A stretch of 64,000 nt of DNA from Shewanella sp. 10N.286.48.A6 (GCF_002873135.1 NZ_MCVI01000019.1:13116-77115); one strand, 5' to 3'. Positions 18,548 to 27,704 are shown, counted from the stretch's first letter. Notes: a model not told the origin generated them from the letters alone. Numbers and translations: made by a program.

Positions 18548-21500
18548 TTGTTACCAGAAAAATTTAAAAAATCAGAAAAAACGATCAAGCATAGTTGGTT
18601 TGGGCGCCTGTATTTAGGCGCTGCAGATGCCATTAAATTATCGGCTAATGGCATTGAGTTTCGTGCTCAGCAAGGTCGTTTATTTAGGCATTGGTTTACA
18701 GCAAAACCTGTACCTCAGCTGCAACAATTTACTTGGCAGCAACTGGTTGCGCCAGCCGAGTTTACCCCAAGCTTTTTAGGCAGTTTGCTTCGATTTCAAG
18801 CCCAAGGCCAGTTTTATCAGGTGCCATTTCTGGGCTACTTTTCTAAAGCCAAATTCAAACAAGAGATTGAACAATATTGGGCGCAAGCTCATGAGCAGCA
18901 GCTGTGTGAGTTAGTTGCCCGCATTGAGCATACCTTAGCGAATAAGTATTTACGTCAGTCGTTACTTGGGCAAATGCAGCCTCGCATTAAACGTGAATAT
19001 CGCCGCTGGTTTCCATGGTGTAAATCGGCGGGGTTATCGGTAACGCTTAACGCTGCGTTAGTGAAATTATCTGGCTTTTATCATTGGAATAACGCCAAGA
19101 TAGCGCAAATTCGTTCGGCTTATGTTGACAGGCAATTAGTCAAATATGCAGACTTTTTTGATAATGTTGAATCAAAGCCATTAACCGATAAACAGCGCCG
19201 CGCTTGCGTTATAGATGATGATAACAATTTATTACTGGCAGGGGCTGGCACCGGTAAAACCAGTGTAATGGTGGGGCGTGCAGGCTATTTAGTTGCCAGC
19301 GGTCAAGCGCAAGCAGCGGATATTTTATTGTTAGCTTACGGCCGCAAAGCCGCTGATGAAATGGATGACCGCATCAAACAAAAACTGGCCACAGATGCAA
19401 TAAAAGCCAGCACCTTTCACAGCCTTGGTTTAAGGATTATTGCAGCAGTGGAAGGCAAGCAGCCCAGTTTGTCACCATTGGCAGAAGATGACCAAGCCAA
19501 AGAGAAATGGTTACAACTCCAGCTTGATTACTTGCTTAAAGATGAGGTTTTCCGCAAACGGCTGTGTGAGTTTTTTAGCCAATATTATTATGTGGAAAAA
19601 AGCCCATTTGATTTTGAATCCGAAGGCGAGTACTTCCAATACTTAACTGACAATGATATTCGCACGCTTAAAGGCGAGCGGGTTAAGAGTTTCGGCGAAC
19701 TGTATATTGCTAACTGGCTATTTAAAAACGGCATTGAATATCGCTATGAAGCCAAGTATGAGCATGATGTTAGTAGTGTTGATTTTCGCCAGTACCAGCC
19801 TGATTTTTACCTGCCAGAATATGATGTTTATATTGAATATTACGGCATTGATGAGGCTAATAATACCGCCAGTTATATCGATAATCAGGCTTATCTTGAG
19901 TCGATACAGTGGAAACGCGAGTTACATCAACAGCATGATACTGCCTGTATTGAGCTATTTTACTATCAGCATAAAAAGGGCCAGTTAACGGCAGAATTGC
20001 AACAGGCATTAACGGCATTTGAACTGCAATATGCGCCGCTGCCCGATGACGCGATACTGGCAACCCTTAATGAGCTTGGGCGGGTGACTGAATTAGCCAA
20101 ATTATTTAGTCAGCTTATTGGTTTATACAAAGCGGCTTGCCTTGATAATAAAGGCCTAGACAAGCTATTTAATCAAGCCACTGATCCCAAGCAAAGCCGT
20201 AAGGCATTTGAATTGCTCCAGCCCATATTAACCGCTTACCAACAGCAGTTAGCTGCAAATGGCGATATCGATTTTGAAGACATGATTGCCAAGGCGCTTA
20301 ACTATATACAAACAGGGCAATTCATTAGCCCGTGGCGTTATATTATGGTGGATGAATTTCAAGATATCTCCGAGCTTAGAGCGCGTTTAGTTAAAGCATT
20401 AACACAGGCTTACTCAGCACAGAGTAAAACCACAGCCTCATTATTTTGTGTTGGCGATGACTGGCAGGCTATTTATCGTTTTAGTGGCGCAGATGTCAGC
20501 CTAACGACCCATTTTAGTGACTATTTTGGCGCAGTTGCGACAAGCTATCTTGACCAAACATTTAGATTTAATAGCAGCATTGGCGATGTTGCTACCCAGT
20601 TTGTCACTAAAAATCCGGCGCAGCTTAAAAAACAGATTCGCTCCAACGTGACAGTGACCCAAGCGGCGGTGTCAGTGATTAAGCGCGGCGAACATGAAGC
20701 CGCCACAGGTGACAACCCAAGCCCTAATGCGGTAGCACAAGCATTGTCGGCGATTAGTGCTAGGGTCAATAAGCTTAAAGCTGGTACAAAACAACCGACA
20801 GTGTACTTACTGGCTCGGTTTTGGTTTCAGCTGCCAGATAGTAACGCCCTAAGACTACTGAATCAGCAATACTCCAATATAACCATTGAGTGTCAGTCCT
20901 TTCATGGCGCTAAAGGTAAAGAGGCTGACTATGTGGTGATCATCGGGATGAAAACCGGCCTGCATGGCTTTCCATCAAATAAAATCATCCCGCCTTTGTT
21001 AGATGCCTTTTTAGCAAAAGAAGAAGACTTTAAGTACGCTGAAGAGCGACGGTTATTTTATGTGGCGTTAACTCGTGCTAAGCATCGCGCCTATGTGCTG
21101 GCCGATATGACCGACGTCAGCCCGTTTGTTACAGAGCTTATTCAAGATGGTTATGCCATTGAGCAAGCAGAATTTACGACCTCTATAGTGCAAAGGCTGT
21201 TTGAAGATATTAACTGTGTTCGCTGCACCACAGGAGTATTAAAGCAAAGAACCGGTAACTTTAAATCATTCTATTCCTGTTGCCACTTTCCTTTGTGCGA
21301 CCACAAAGAAGCAGGGTGTGAGCTTTGTGCAAGCCCCATGACCCGTAAACGCTTTGCAGGCTTTAAAGTCTGTCTTAATGATCAATGCGCCCATACCACA
21401 CCGTTATGCAGCGTTTGCGGCGCAGATATGGTGCTAAGAAAAAGCGCTCGGGGGGAATTCTGGGGCTGTAAAAATTATCGTGGTAGTCATCGTCAAAGTA

Positions 21501-21598
21501 GCAAGGCTAACAGCAGGAAAAGTTGCACCCATGCAGTTGATAAAGCCAAGTTAGTACTGCCGAAGTCGATCGACTTGAAAGGAGTGAGCCTTCTCTGA
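18548..21598 (+). CDS. helD: Helicase IV-like UvrD/Rep superfamily protein with nuclease-like insert and zinc-finger tail
   Basis: The 1016-residue protein aligns by eye with E. coli HelD (684 residues), a 3'-5' DNA helicase: N-terminal region about 1-205, Walker A AGAGTGKT at 231-238, AYGRKAADEM, Walker B MVDEFQDIS, GDDWQAIYRFSGA, FHGAKGKEADYVVIIG, and RLFYVALTRAKHR. Two parts are added. An insert of about residues 345-500 carries PDFYLPEYDVYIEYYG (PD at 418-419, E430), resembling PD-(D/E)xK nuclease folds. A C-terminal part from about 875 has several CxxC pairs like the topoisomerase zinc ribbon. The start is TTG with only a weak upstream site. The gene symbol follows homology to HelD. It converges on the FtsZ-like operon. 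Confidence 0.85.
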   Translation: MLPEKFKKSEKTIKHSWFGRLYLGAADAIKLSANGIEFRAQQGRLFRHWFTAKPVPQLQQFTWQQLVAPAEFTPSFLGSLLRFQAQGQFYQVPFLGYFSKAKFKQEIEQYWAQAHEQQLCELVARIEHTLANKYLRQSLLGQMQPRIKREYRRWFPWCKSAGLSVTLNAALVKLSGFYHWNNAKIAQIRSAYVDRQLVKYADFFDNVESKPLTDKQRRACVIDDDNNLLLAGAGTGKTSVMVGRAGYLVASGQAQAADILLLAYGRKAADEMDDRIKQKLATDAIKASTFHSLGLRIIAAVEGKQPSLSPLAEDDQAKEKWLQLQLDYLLKDEVFRKRLCEFFSQYYYVEKSPFDFESEGEYFQYLTDNDIRTLKGERVKSFGELYIANWLFKNGIEYRYEAKYEHDVSSVDFRQYQPDFYLPEYDVYIEYYGIDEANNTASYIDNQAYLESIQWKRELHQQHDTACIELFYYQHKKGQLTAELQQALTAFELQYAPLPDDAILATLNELGRVTELAKLFSQLIGLYKAACLDNKGLDKLFNQATDPKQSRKAFELLQPILTAYQQQLAANGDIDFEDMIAKALNYIQTGQFISPWRYIMVDEFQDISELRARLVKALTQAYSAQSKTTASLFCVGDDWQAIYRFSGADVSLTTHFSDYFGAVATSYLDQTFRFNSSIGDVATQFVTKNPAQLKKQIRSNVTVTQAAVSVIKRGEHEAATGDNPSPNAVAQALSAISARVNKLKAGTKQPTVYLLARFWFQLPDSNALRLLNQQYSNITIECQSFHGAKGKEADYVVIIGMKTGLHGFPSNKIIPPLLDAFLAKEEDFKYAEERRLFYVALTRAKHRAYVLADMTDVSPFVTELIQDGYAIEQAEFTTSIVQRLFEDINCVRCTTGVLKQRTGNFKSFYSCCHFPLCDHKEAGCELCASPMTRKRFAGFKVCLNDQCAHTTPLCSVCGADMVLRKSARGEFWGCKNYRGSHRQSSKANSRKSCTHAVDKAKLVLPKSIDLKGVSLL

Positions 21599-21647
21599 TG
21601 CTATCAAAGATATAGCAGCAGCTAGCGGCTCACCCTAGGGGCCGATA

Positions 21648-22805
21648 TTATTGCCCTGCTGTTTTTTGATTTAAGTTACGGGTATAAGTCGGGACATCGA
21701 GCTCAGCTAAGCAATGATTATCATCGTTACTGCCTACAGACTTTTCTTTTAGAAAATCGTGAAGATTAAGCAGCTCTACTGATGCAAAGCGGTCTGTTGA
21801 AGGCGGTACTTTAGCATCATCCATAATGATTACTGATTGGTCGGTTGCGGCTTGAATACCGGTGGCAATCACCATCAATTCCAGCTCGCAATCCAGCTCA
21901 GGCACTATGGTTAATCCAATTATCACCAATGCACTAGGGTCGAGTTGCTGCTGCAGGGTTTCGCCAATCATATTATATTGGCTGAGCTCAATATTTTCAG
22001 ATGCCATCACACTGACAATCGCTCCTTTGGCATGAGTCAGCTCAACGTCTTGCAGTAATGGATTTTTAAGGGCGCTATTAATCGTCACTTGGATATCTGC
22101 ACCTGGCATTTGCTTCGCCACTCCCATAGCGGCTCGTCCATGGTGATTTACCACCGCAATGAAATCATTGAGATCGATATTAATCAAACCTGATTGGCTA
22201 ATGGTGGTGGTTAACCCCAGCAATACATCTTGCAAAATACGGTTACTTTCAAAAAAGGCGTTAACTAGGCTGACTTTCTTATCCAGAGTTTTAGCCAGTT
22301 TGTCATTAGGTAACACGATTACAGCATTGGCGTGCTGCATTAATTTATCGACGCCTTTATTGGCCAGAAGATTCCTTTGCTGGCCTTCAAAACTAAAAAG
22401 GGTGGTAACCACGGCAATTAATGGTTTATTTAGCGCTGCGGCGACTGAAGCCATGAACGGGATGGCGCCAGTGCCTGTGCCGCCGCCCATACCGCCAGTA
22501 ATAAAAATGATGTCGGCGAGTTCAATAAGCTCTTTTATTTGTGCTTCAGACTCCTGCGCAGCAGCTTGACCTTTTTCGGGCTTAGCGCCCGCACCTAATC
22601 CTTTAGTGGCTTCAATGCCAATTTGTAATTGAGTGCTAGATTGAGAGGCCTGCAGTGATTGTGCATCAGTATTGACGGCAATCAGCAGGACGTTGTCATT
22701 GAATGGCGATTGGCTAAGTTGATTTATGGTATTGCAGCCGCAGCCTCCCACACCGAAAACGGCAATGCGAGGTGATGGGCTGTTTTGCGTCAGTAAGTCA
22801 AACAT
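21648..22805 (-). CDS. Second FtsZ-like GTPase (FtsZ paralog)
   Basis: This 385-residue protein is a tubulin/FtsZ superfamily GTPase but is not in the mur-fts cluster, so it is most likely a paralog. Seen motifs: T1 FGVGGCGCN (17-25), T3 VNTDAQSL (44-51), tubulin signature GGMGGGTGTG (104-113), and T7 loop NIDLNDF (209-215) with Asn209, Asp211 and Asp214 in the catalytic spacing. The length is near that of E. coli FtsZ (383). After a divergent C-terminal domain and linker, the tail LDVPTYTRN (369-377) resembles the FtsZ C-terminal peptide (LDIPAFLRK) that binds FtsA and ZipA. The start has AAGGAGATG upstream, and a 10-bp inverted repeat lies just before it. It is downstream of a WYL-type regulator gene by 53 bp. 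Its job is unknown; it could modulate division or replace FtsZ under stress. Confidence 0.85.
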   Translation of the reverse strand: MFDLLTQNSPSPRIAVFGVGGCGCNTINQLSQSPFNDNVLLIAVNTDAQSLQASQSSTQLQIGIEATKGLGAGAKPEKGQAAAQESEAQIKELIELADIIFITGGMGGGTGTGAIPFMASVAAALNKPLIAVVTTLFSFEGQQRNLLANKGVDKLMQHANAVIVLPNDKLAKTLDKKVSLVNAFFESNRILQDVLLGLTTTISQSGLINIDLNDFIAVVNHHGRAAMGVAKQMPGADIQVTINSALKNPLLQDVELTHAKGAIVSVMASENIELSQYNMIGETLQQQLDPSALVIIGLTIVPELDCELELMVIATGIQAATDQSVIIMDDAKVPPSTDRFASVELLNLHDFLKEKSVGSNDDNHCLAELDVPTYTRNLNQKTAGQ

Positions 22806-22820
22806 CGATTCATCTCCTTG

Positions 22821-22844
22821 AAGTTACGCTAAGCAGCGTAACTT
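22821..22844. promoter_or_regulatory. Perfect 10-bp inverted repeat before the FtsZ-like start
   Basis: AAGTTACGCT and AGCGTAACTT are separated by four bases. It lies in the 53-bp gap between the WYL-type gene and the FtsZ-like gene, just upstream of the latter's ribosome-binding site, with no U tract in either direction. It may be a protein-binding operator or an mRNA stem-loop that sets relative expression. Confidence 0.75.
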
Positions 22845-22858
22845 AAGGATGCGACAGC

Positions 22859-23866
22859 CTAAGACGCAGCATTTTGGTAGCGCGCATTGACCTTGTTAAT
22901 TAATCGAGTGAAATGGGCTCTTAATTTGGCCGGTGCTAGCACTTCGACATTGTCAGCCATGCTCCACAACAATGTTCTTAATCCTGAGGTGTCTTCAACG
23001 GTTGCTTCAACCAGATAGCGTTTATCTTCTAACTGCTTAACAGTTTGATTGTCACTGAGCTTGGCATTGCGCATGATAAAGTTTGCTGATGCAGAAAAAA
23101 GCAATTCAATATCAATGGTCTCCGATTTATTTTTATGCTTTCTAGCAGCAAGCTCTGCATCACTTCGAGTAATTGTAGGCGTATCGAGTAATCGCACATT
23201 GCGTAATAAGTCGATGGATTTTGCAAAAAGCTTTGGTTCAACTGTGCCAATAGTAAAGGTCAGCAGCGCGACGCCATCTGTTATCTGAATGCCTTCGGGA
23301 TTGATGGGCGTGTAATCAATCCAATAGCTTTTCCCTTCGATAACCCGTTTTATTTGGCAGGCAATCTGACGCTTGTTAAGCAGAGCCGATTGCACGGCTT
23401 CAAATATCTGTGGAACTTGCTGCTCAATAATAAAAGGAAAAGGCTTAGGTAACTGCGCTACACGGCATGCCCAGTAAAGCCAAGGATTATCAGGGTCGTT
23501 ACCTAATACTTGATCCGCACGTTCAAAGTAGGGGGTCAGCTGCTTAAGGCTTTGGGGAGGCAGCAGTTGGCTAGCGCTGTGCTTTAGGGTGTGAAAGGCT
23601 AATGCCATATGATTGTCCATCAAGGTCAGATTAAGACCACGCCAACAGGCGGCAATCGACCAGCCAAAAGGTTTGCTTCTATCATCGAGCACTATGCCAA
23701 AAAGCCCCATATCATGCATGGCTTTTAACTCTCGTTGCACAGTTCTTAACCCCACATCAAAGTCGCGACTTTGCAGTCTTTCGTTGATGTCATTAGCGGT
23801 AATACGCCTTGGGTGAGTAGGTATTTGCTCCAGCATGGCAATTTGGCGTTGGATATTGATTTGCAT
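22859..23866 (-). CDS. WYL-domain family transcriptional regulator (degenerate WYL motif)
   Basis: This 335-residue protein has an N-terminal winged helix (about 1-75; ITANDINERL, RTVQRELKAMHDMGL), a middle region, and a C-terminal part with WYL/WCX organisation (residues about 190-335; WIDYTPINPEGIQITDG, ending in ATVEDTSGLRTLLWSMADNVEVLAP). At the place of the WYL triad it reads VALLTF, so the ligand-binding residues look altered. WYL regulators bind nucleic acid or nucleotide ligands and often control stress or defence genes. It is the first gene of a two-gene operon with the FtsZ-like gene. GGGAGAA precedes the ATG by 6 bases. Confidence 0.8.
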   Translation of the reverse strand: MQINIQRQIAMLEQIPTHPRRITANDINERLQSRDFDVGLRTVQRELKAMHDMGLFGIVLDDRSKPFGWSIAACWRGLNLTLMDNHMALAFHTLKHSASQLLPPQSLKQLTPYFERADQVLGNDPDNPWLYWACRVAQLPKPFPFIIEQQVPQIFEAVQSALLNKRQIACQIKRVIEGKSYWIDYTPINPEGIQITDGVALLTFTIGTVEPKLFAKSIDLLRNVRLLDTPTITRSDAELAARKHKNKSETIDIELLFSASANFIMRNAKLSDNQTVKQLEDKRYLVEATVEDTSGLRTLLWSMADNVEVLAPAKLRAHFTRLINKVNARYQNAAS

Positions 23867-24045
23867 CGATGTTCTCCCGATTATCTATGCCATGAGCATA
23901 ATACTACCCTGCGACAGAATCTGACGCACTAAGCATTTTTTGTATCATTATCTGATATTTAACCATGAGTAAAAGTTAAAGTTTTAGCTTGGGAATTACG
24001 TTGAAGGAAAGCGGAATCGAATACAGGAAGGGGCAACAAAACAAC

Positions 24046-24069
24046 GGGGGGACATATGGGGGGACATAT
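24046..24069. repeat. Tandem 12-bp direct repeat GGGGGGACATAT
   Basis: Two exact adjacent copies lie between the WYL-type gene and the fis terminator. The G-rich sequence is unlike the AT-rich surroundings. Origin unknown. Confidence 0.85.
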
Positions 24070-24076
24070 CAACAAA

Positions 24077-24106
24077 AACGGGCTTTCCATTGCTGGAAAG
24101 CCCGTT
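24077..24106 (-). terminator. Terminator of the prmA-dusB-fis unit
   Basis: AACGGGCTTTCCA and TGGAAAGCCCGTT form a 13-bp perfect stem with a TTGC loop. On the minus strand it is followed by TTTGTTG, 28 bp past the fis stop. The plus side has TTCTT and may also terminate. Confidence 0.9.
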
Positions 24107-24133
24107 TTCTTACAATCACTTAGACGTTAAGTC

Positions 24134-24457
<324 letters not shown>

Positions 24458-25426
24458 TTAAAAATTAACTAATTCATCAAAGTAACATTCCACAAGGGAA
24501 TATTGCTGTTCAGCGGTTTCAAGCCTATTGAAGTCAGCACGAAATTGACGCTGCTCTTCTTGGTTTAGGTACCATCCCATGTGCTTTCTAGCAAATCGGA
24601 CACCTTTGTACTCGCCGTACAATTCGTACAAAGCGTTAAGGTGTTCGAGCATGATTTCTCGTTGCTCGCTTGCCTCAACTGGCGGTAATTTGTTACCTGT
24701 TTCCAAGTAGTGGTGAATTTCTCTAAAAATCCACGGTCTGCCTTGGGCTCCTCGTCCTACCATTACAGCATCGGCGCCAGTGTAGTCTAAGACGAACTTA
24801 GCTTTTTCTGGACTGTCGATATCTCCATTGGCAACAACAGGGATTGAGACATTTTGTTTTATTGCTTTAATCGTGTCGTATTCGGCAAAGCCTTTATACA
24901 TACACTGCCTAGTGCGGCCGTGAACGGCTAAGGAGGCAATGCCACAATCTTCGGCAATATGAGCAATTTCAACACCATTACGGTGTTCAGGTTGCCAGCC
25001 TGTGCGAATCTTTAGCGTTACCGGTACATCAACTGCACTAACAACAGCCTGTAAAATCGCTTTTACTAGCTGGGGATCTTGCATTAATGCTGATCCAGCA
25101 AGCTTCTTATTCACTTTTTTGGCAGGGCAGCCCATATTGATGTCAATGATGTGAGCGCCTTGTTCAACGTTGAACTGGGCGGCCGCAGCCATTAAATCAG
25201 GATCTGCACCTGCAATTTGTACTGAACGAATACCTTCTTCACCAGAATGCATCATGCGCTGGCGGCTTTTATCGGTATCCCAAACTTCGGGATTAGATGA
25301 AAGCATCTCTGAAACCGCTAGGCCTGCGCCATAACGTAAACAAAGATTTCGAAAAGCGCGATCGGTGACACCTGCCATTGGTGCCACGATCAGCTGATTT
25401 TTCAGTTGATAGGGGCCAATTTGCAT
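24458..25426 (-). CDS. dusB: tRNA-dihydrouridine synthase B
   Basis: DusB reduces uridine to dihydrouridine in tRNA using FMN and NADPH. Motifs: VAPMAGVTDRAFR, DINMGCPAKKV with the catalytic Cys, KIRTGW, VHGRTR, VANGDI and VMVGRGAQGRPW for flavin binding. I place the start at the ATG at 25426 (MQIGPYQLKNQL), matching the family; 322 residues result. A longer frame opens at a TTG at 25450, but it would almost coincide with the predicted transcription start. GGTGA lies 6-8 bases upstream of 25426. The gene precedes fis. Confidence 0.93.
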   Translation of the reverse strand: MQIGPYQLKNQLIVAPMAGVTDRAFRNLCLRYGAGLAVSEMLSSNPEVWDTDKSRQRMMHSGEEGIRSVQIAGADPDLMAAAAQFNVEQGAHIIDINMGCPAKKVNKKLAGSALMQDPQLVKAILQAVVSAVDVPVTLKIRTGWQPEHRNGVEIAHIAEDCGIASLAVHGRTRQCMYKGFAEYDTIKAIKQNVSIPVVANGDIDSPEKAKFVLDYTGADAVMVGRGAQGRPWIFREIHHYLETGNKLPPVEASEQREIMLEHLNALYELYGEYKGVRFARKHMGWYLNQEEQRQFRADFNRLETAEQQYSLVECYFDELVNF

Positions 25427-25459
25427 TGAGTTATTCACCATGCTCGTCAAAGGGGCGCT

Positions 25460-25465
25460 ATATTA
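25460..25465 (-). promoter_or_regulatory. dusB-fis promoter -10 element with GC-rich discriminator
   Basis: On the minus strand TAATAT is followed at once by AGCGCCCC. A GC-rich discriminator after the -10 and a poor -35 are marks of ppGpp-inhibited promoters, and the E. coli fis promoter is of that type. The predicted start is near 25452-25453. Confidence 0.55.
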
Positions 25466-25599
25466 GCCCTTTTTTACCGTCCTGAAAAGGTCAATAAATG
25501 AACTAAAGATAACTTTTTTGCTTGACTTTTAGTTGTGGAGTCGTCAGCGCCCCTTTTGGCGTAAAACTAGCTGTCATAAGGGGTGTGCTGCCTTTACCG

Positions 25600-26481
25600 T
25601 TATTTGCGGGTGCCTGTCAAGCGGCTCCAGTCTTCTTTGTGAGCCGCTTCATCCATGATGAACCATTGGCTGTAGAAATGTGATACTTCTTCTGCTTGCT
25701 CTTGTAGTAAGCCTGAAAGGGCTAACTTACCACCTGTTTTGACTTTCTCTGCAATCAATGGGGCAAGCTCGCGCAGTGGGCCGGCTAAGATGTTAGCGAC
25801 TAAGATATCAGCCTGTAAATTTTCTGGTTGGTTTTCGGGTAAATACAGTGACAACTGCTCGACAACACCGTTGCGCTCGGCATTGGCTGTCGATGCATCA
25901 ATGGCTTGATAGTCAATATCAACCCCGGTGACCTTCTTCGCGCCAAGCTTTAATGCAGCAATGGCTAAGATGCCTGAGCCACAACCAAAGTCGATAACTT
26001 CTTTATCTGACAAATCTAAGCTGTCTAACCACTCTAAACATAATGCGGTGGTTGGGTGAGTACCAGTACCGAAGGCTAAACCTGGATCAAGAATAACATT
26101 TACTGCGTCTGGTTCAGGGATGTCACGCCAGCTTGGGCAAATCCATAAACGCTGACCAAATTTGATGGGGTGGAAGCTGTCCATCCATTCACGAACCCAG
26201 TCTTTATCTTCTACTTGTTCAATTTTATGGTTAAAGCCTTTACCTAAGCAGGGAACTGACTCTAATAACTCTATGGTCGGTGCTAAATCAGTGCCAGCAT
26301 CAAATAAGGCCATTAATATGGTGTCTTGCCATAGAGGTGTTTCACCTAGTTTAGGCTCGAAAATTGGCTCATCTTGGCCGTCTTCGTAGGTGATAGACAC
26401 AGAACCTTGATCCATCAATAAGTCGCCTAGCATGTCTGCATGATCGCGATGAGTGTGAATTCGTAATTGGATCCAAGGCAT
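25600..26481 (-). CDS. prmA: Ribosomal protein L11 methyltransferase
   Basis: PrmA trimethylates ribosomal protein L11 using S-adenosylmethionine. The 293-residue protein opens with [20 protein letters not shown], the usual N-terminal L11-binding domain, and continues with the class I methyltransferase core: [34 protein letters not shown] (motif I), GVDIDYQAI, and [10 protein letters not shown] (motif IV, NxxP-like). Length is normal. It lies 173 bp upstream of dusB, the same order as E. coli, though dusB-fis also appears to have its own promoter in the gap. Confidence 0.96.
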   Translation of the reverse strand: MPWIQLRIHTHRDHADMLGDLLMDQGSVSITYEDGQDEPIFEPKLGETPLWQDTILMALFDAGTDLAPTIELLESVPCLGKGFNHKIEQVEDKDWVREWMDSFHPIKFGQRLWICPSWRDIPEPDAVNVILDPGLAFGTGTHPTTALCLEWLDSLDLSDKEVIDFGCGSGILAIAALKLGAKKVTGVDIDYQAIDASTANAERNGVVEQLSLYLPENQPENLQADILVANILAGPLRELAPLIAEKVKTGGKLALSGLLQEQAEEVSHFYSQWFIMDEAAHKEDWSRLTGTRK

Positions 26482-26798
26482 GGGATTTTCCTAACTGATA
26501 ATAAAATTAAACATGAATTGGCGGCTATTATAGCTGATGCCATAACGAGGTGGCAGATATTCCTTTGGGTTTATCGGCCAAAAAGCAAAAACGCGCCAAA
26601 TGATAACTATTTAACGGCTGATATTTGTTGTGAAACATTGGCTTTTACACTTCAGAAGTGGACAGATTGTGGGACTATTTCACCGCGATGAGTGTATTTG
26701 AGTCAAATTGACTATGATGATTTAGAGGGTAATATTTGTATCGTTATCAAAATTATTTTAGTAATGAATGATTAAGATGTGAGATTAAGGTCCAGACA
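26482..26798. other. Divergent intergenic region, prmA and LysR gene
   Basis: On the minus strand CTGCCA (26551-26556), an 18-bp spacer and TATAAT (26527-26532) form a plausible sigma-70 promoter for prmA with a leader of about 40 nt. Nothing else is evident; the side next to the LysR gene is AT-rich. Confidence 0.5.
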
Positions 26799-27704
26799 AT
26801 GCAGATAAATGATTTACACCTGTTTGTGCGAGTGGCTGATTGCGGCAGTATTGGCGCTGCTGCAGTTGAGCTAGATATTTCAGCTGCTGCGGCAAGTGCA
26901 GCATTAAAACGATTAGAGAAACAGTTAAATAGCGTACTGTTTATTCGCACCACTCGTAGTTTGCGTCTGACCGCCGAAGGTGAGCATTATCTGATCCATT
27001 GTCGCGAGGCGCTGGCGCAATTGCAATTAGGCCAGCAAGCCTTGTTAACCGAAAAAGGTAAAATCTCAGGTCAGCTCAATATCTCAGTCTCTTCTGACTT
27101 TGGCCGGAATGTATTCTTACCTTGGTTAGACAGTTTTCTACTGCAGTATCCAGATTTAACCATTCAACTGCATATAGGCGATAGCCTTAGCCATTTTCAG
27201 CACGATAAAATTGATATGGCGTTACGTTATGGCGTAGCGCCTGATTCAAGCCAAGTGGCGTTTAATATTTGTCATACTCAACGGGTGTTATGTGCCTCTT
27301 CTGCTTATATTCAGCATCATGGCGAACCTAAAAGCCCAGCTGAATTAGCGCAGCACAATTGTTTAATTTATAAGGTTGATGAACGTAATTATGATTTGTG
27401 GACGTTAATTAACGAGCAGCAGAGCTTTAAAATACGGGTGAGTGGTGATCGAAGTAGCAATGATGCTGATGTCACTCGTCGGTGGGCAGTATCAGGCCAA
27501 GGCATTGTATTTAAATCGGCTTTAGATGTTGTAGATGATTTAAATAGCGGTCGACTGCAACAGATATTGCCTGGATTTACCAGTGAGGCGATGCCGTTGA
27601 ATCTCATTTGTGCAGGGCGACAGCATGTCAGCCCTGCCATGTTGTTAATGCGTGATAAACTGCGGCAACATTGCCTGCAATTACAACAAGCTGTGGCTAT
27701 TTAG
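26799..27704 (+). CDS. LysR-family transcriptional regulator
   Basis: The 301-residue protein has the N-terminal helix-turn-helix of the LysR family (LHLFVRVADCGSIGAAAVEL, followed by an alanine-rich recognition region and RLEKQLNSVLFIRTTRSLRLT) and an effector-binding domain from about residue 88 (GQLNISVSSDFGRNVFLPWL). It resembles the group that includes regulators of redox and antibiotic-response genes, but no target is evident. It lies upstream of frdCAB in the same direction with a 212-bp gap, so a regulatory link is possible but unproved. Confidence 0.88.
   Translation: MQINDLHLFVRVADCGSIGAAAVELDISAAAASAALKRLEKQLNSVLFIRTTRSLRLTAEGEHYLIHCREALAQLQLGQQALLTEKGKISGQLNISVSSDFGRNVFLPWLDSFLLQYPDLTIQLHIGDSLSHFQHDKIDMALRYGVAPDSSQVAFNICHTQRVLCASSAYIQHHGEPKSPAELAQHNCLIYKVDERNYDLWTLINEQQSFKIRVSGDRSSNDADVTRRWAVSGQGIVFKSALDVVDDLNSGRLQQILPGFTSEAMPLNLICAGRQHVSPAMLLMRDKLRQHCLQLQQAVAI

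Noticed and set aside
22159..22569. 136-residue frame on the plus strand inside the FtsZ-like gene
   Set aside because: It mirrors the coding frame of a well-conserved GTPase, lacks a ribosome-binding site and shows no known motif.
24046..24069. Remnant of a REP-associated transposase element
   Set aside because: Only the G-run repeat is present; no palindromic REP pair or transposase fragment can be read nearby.
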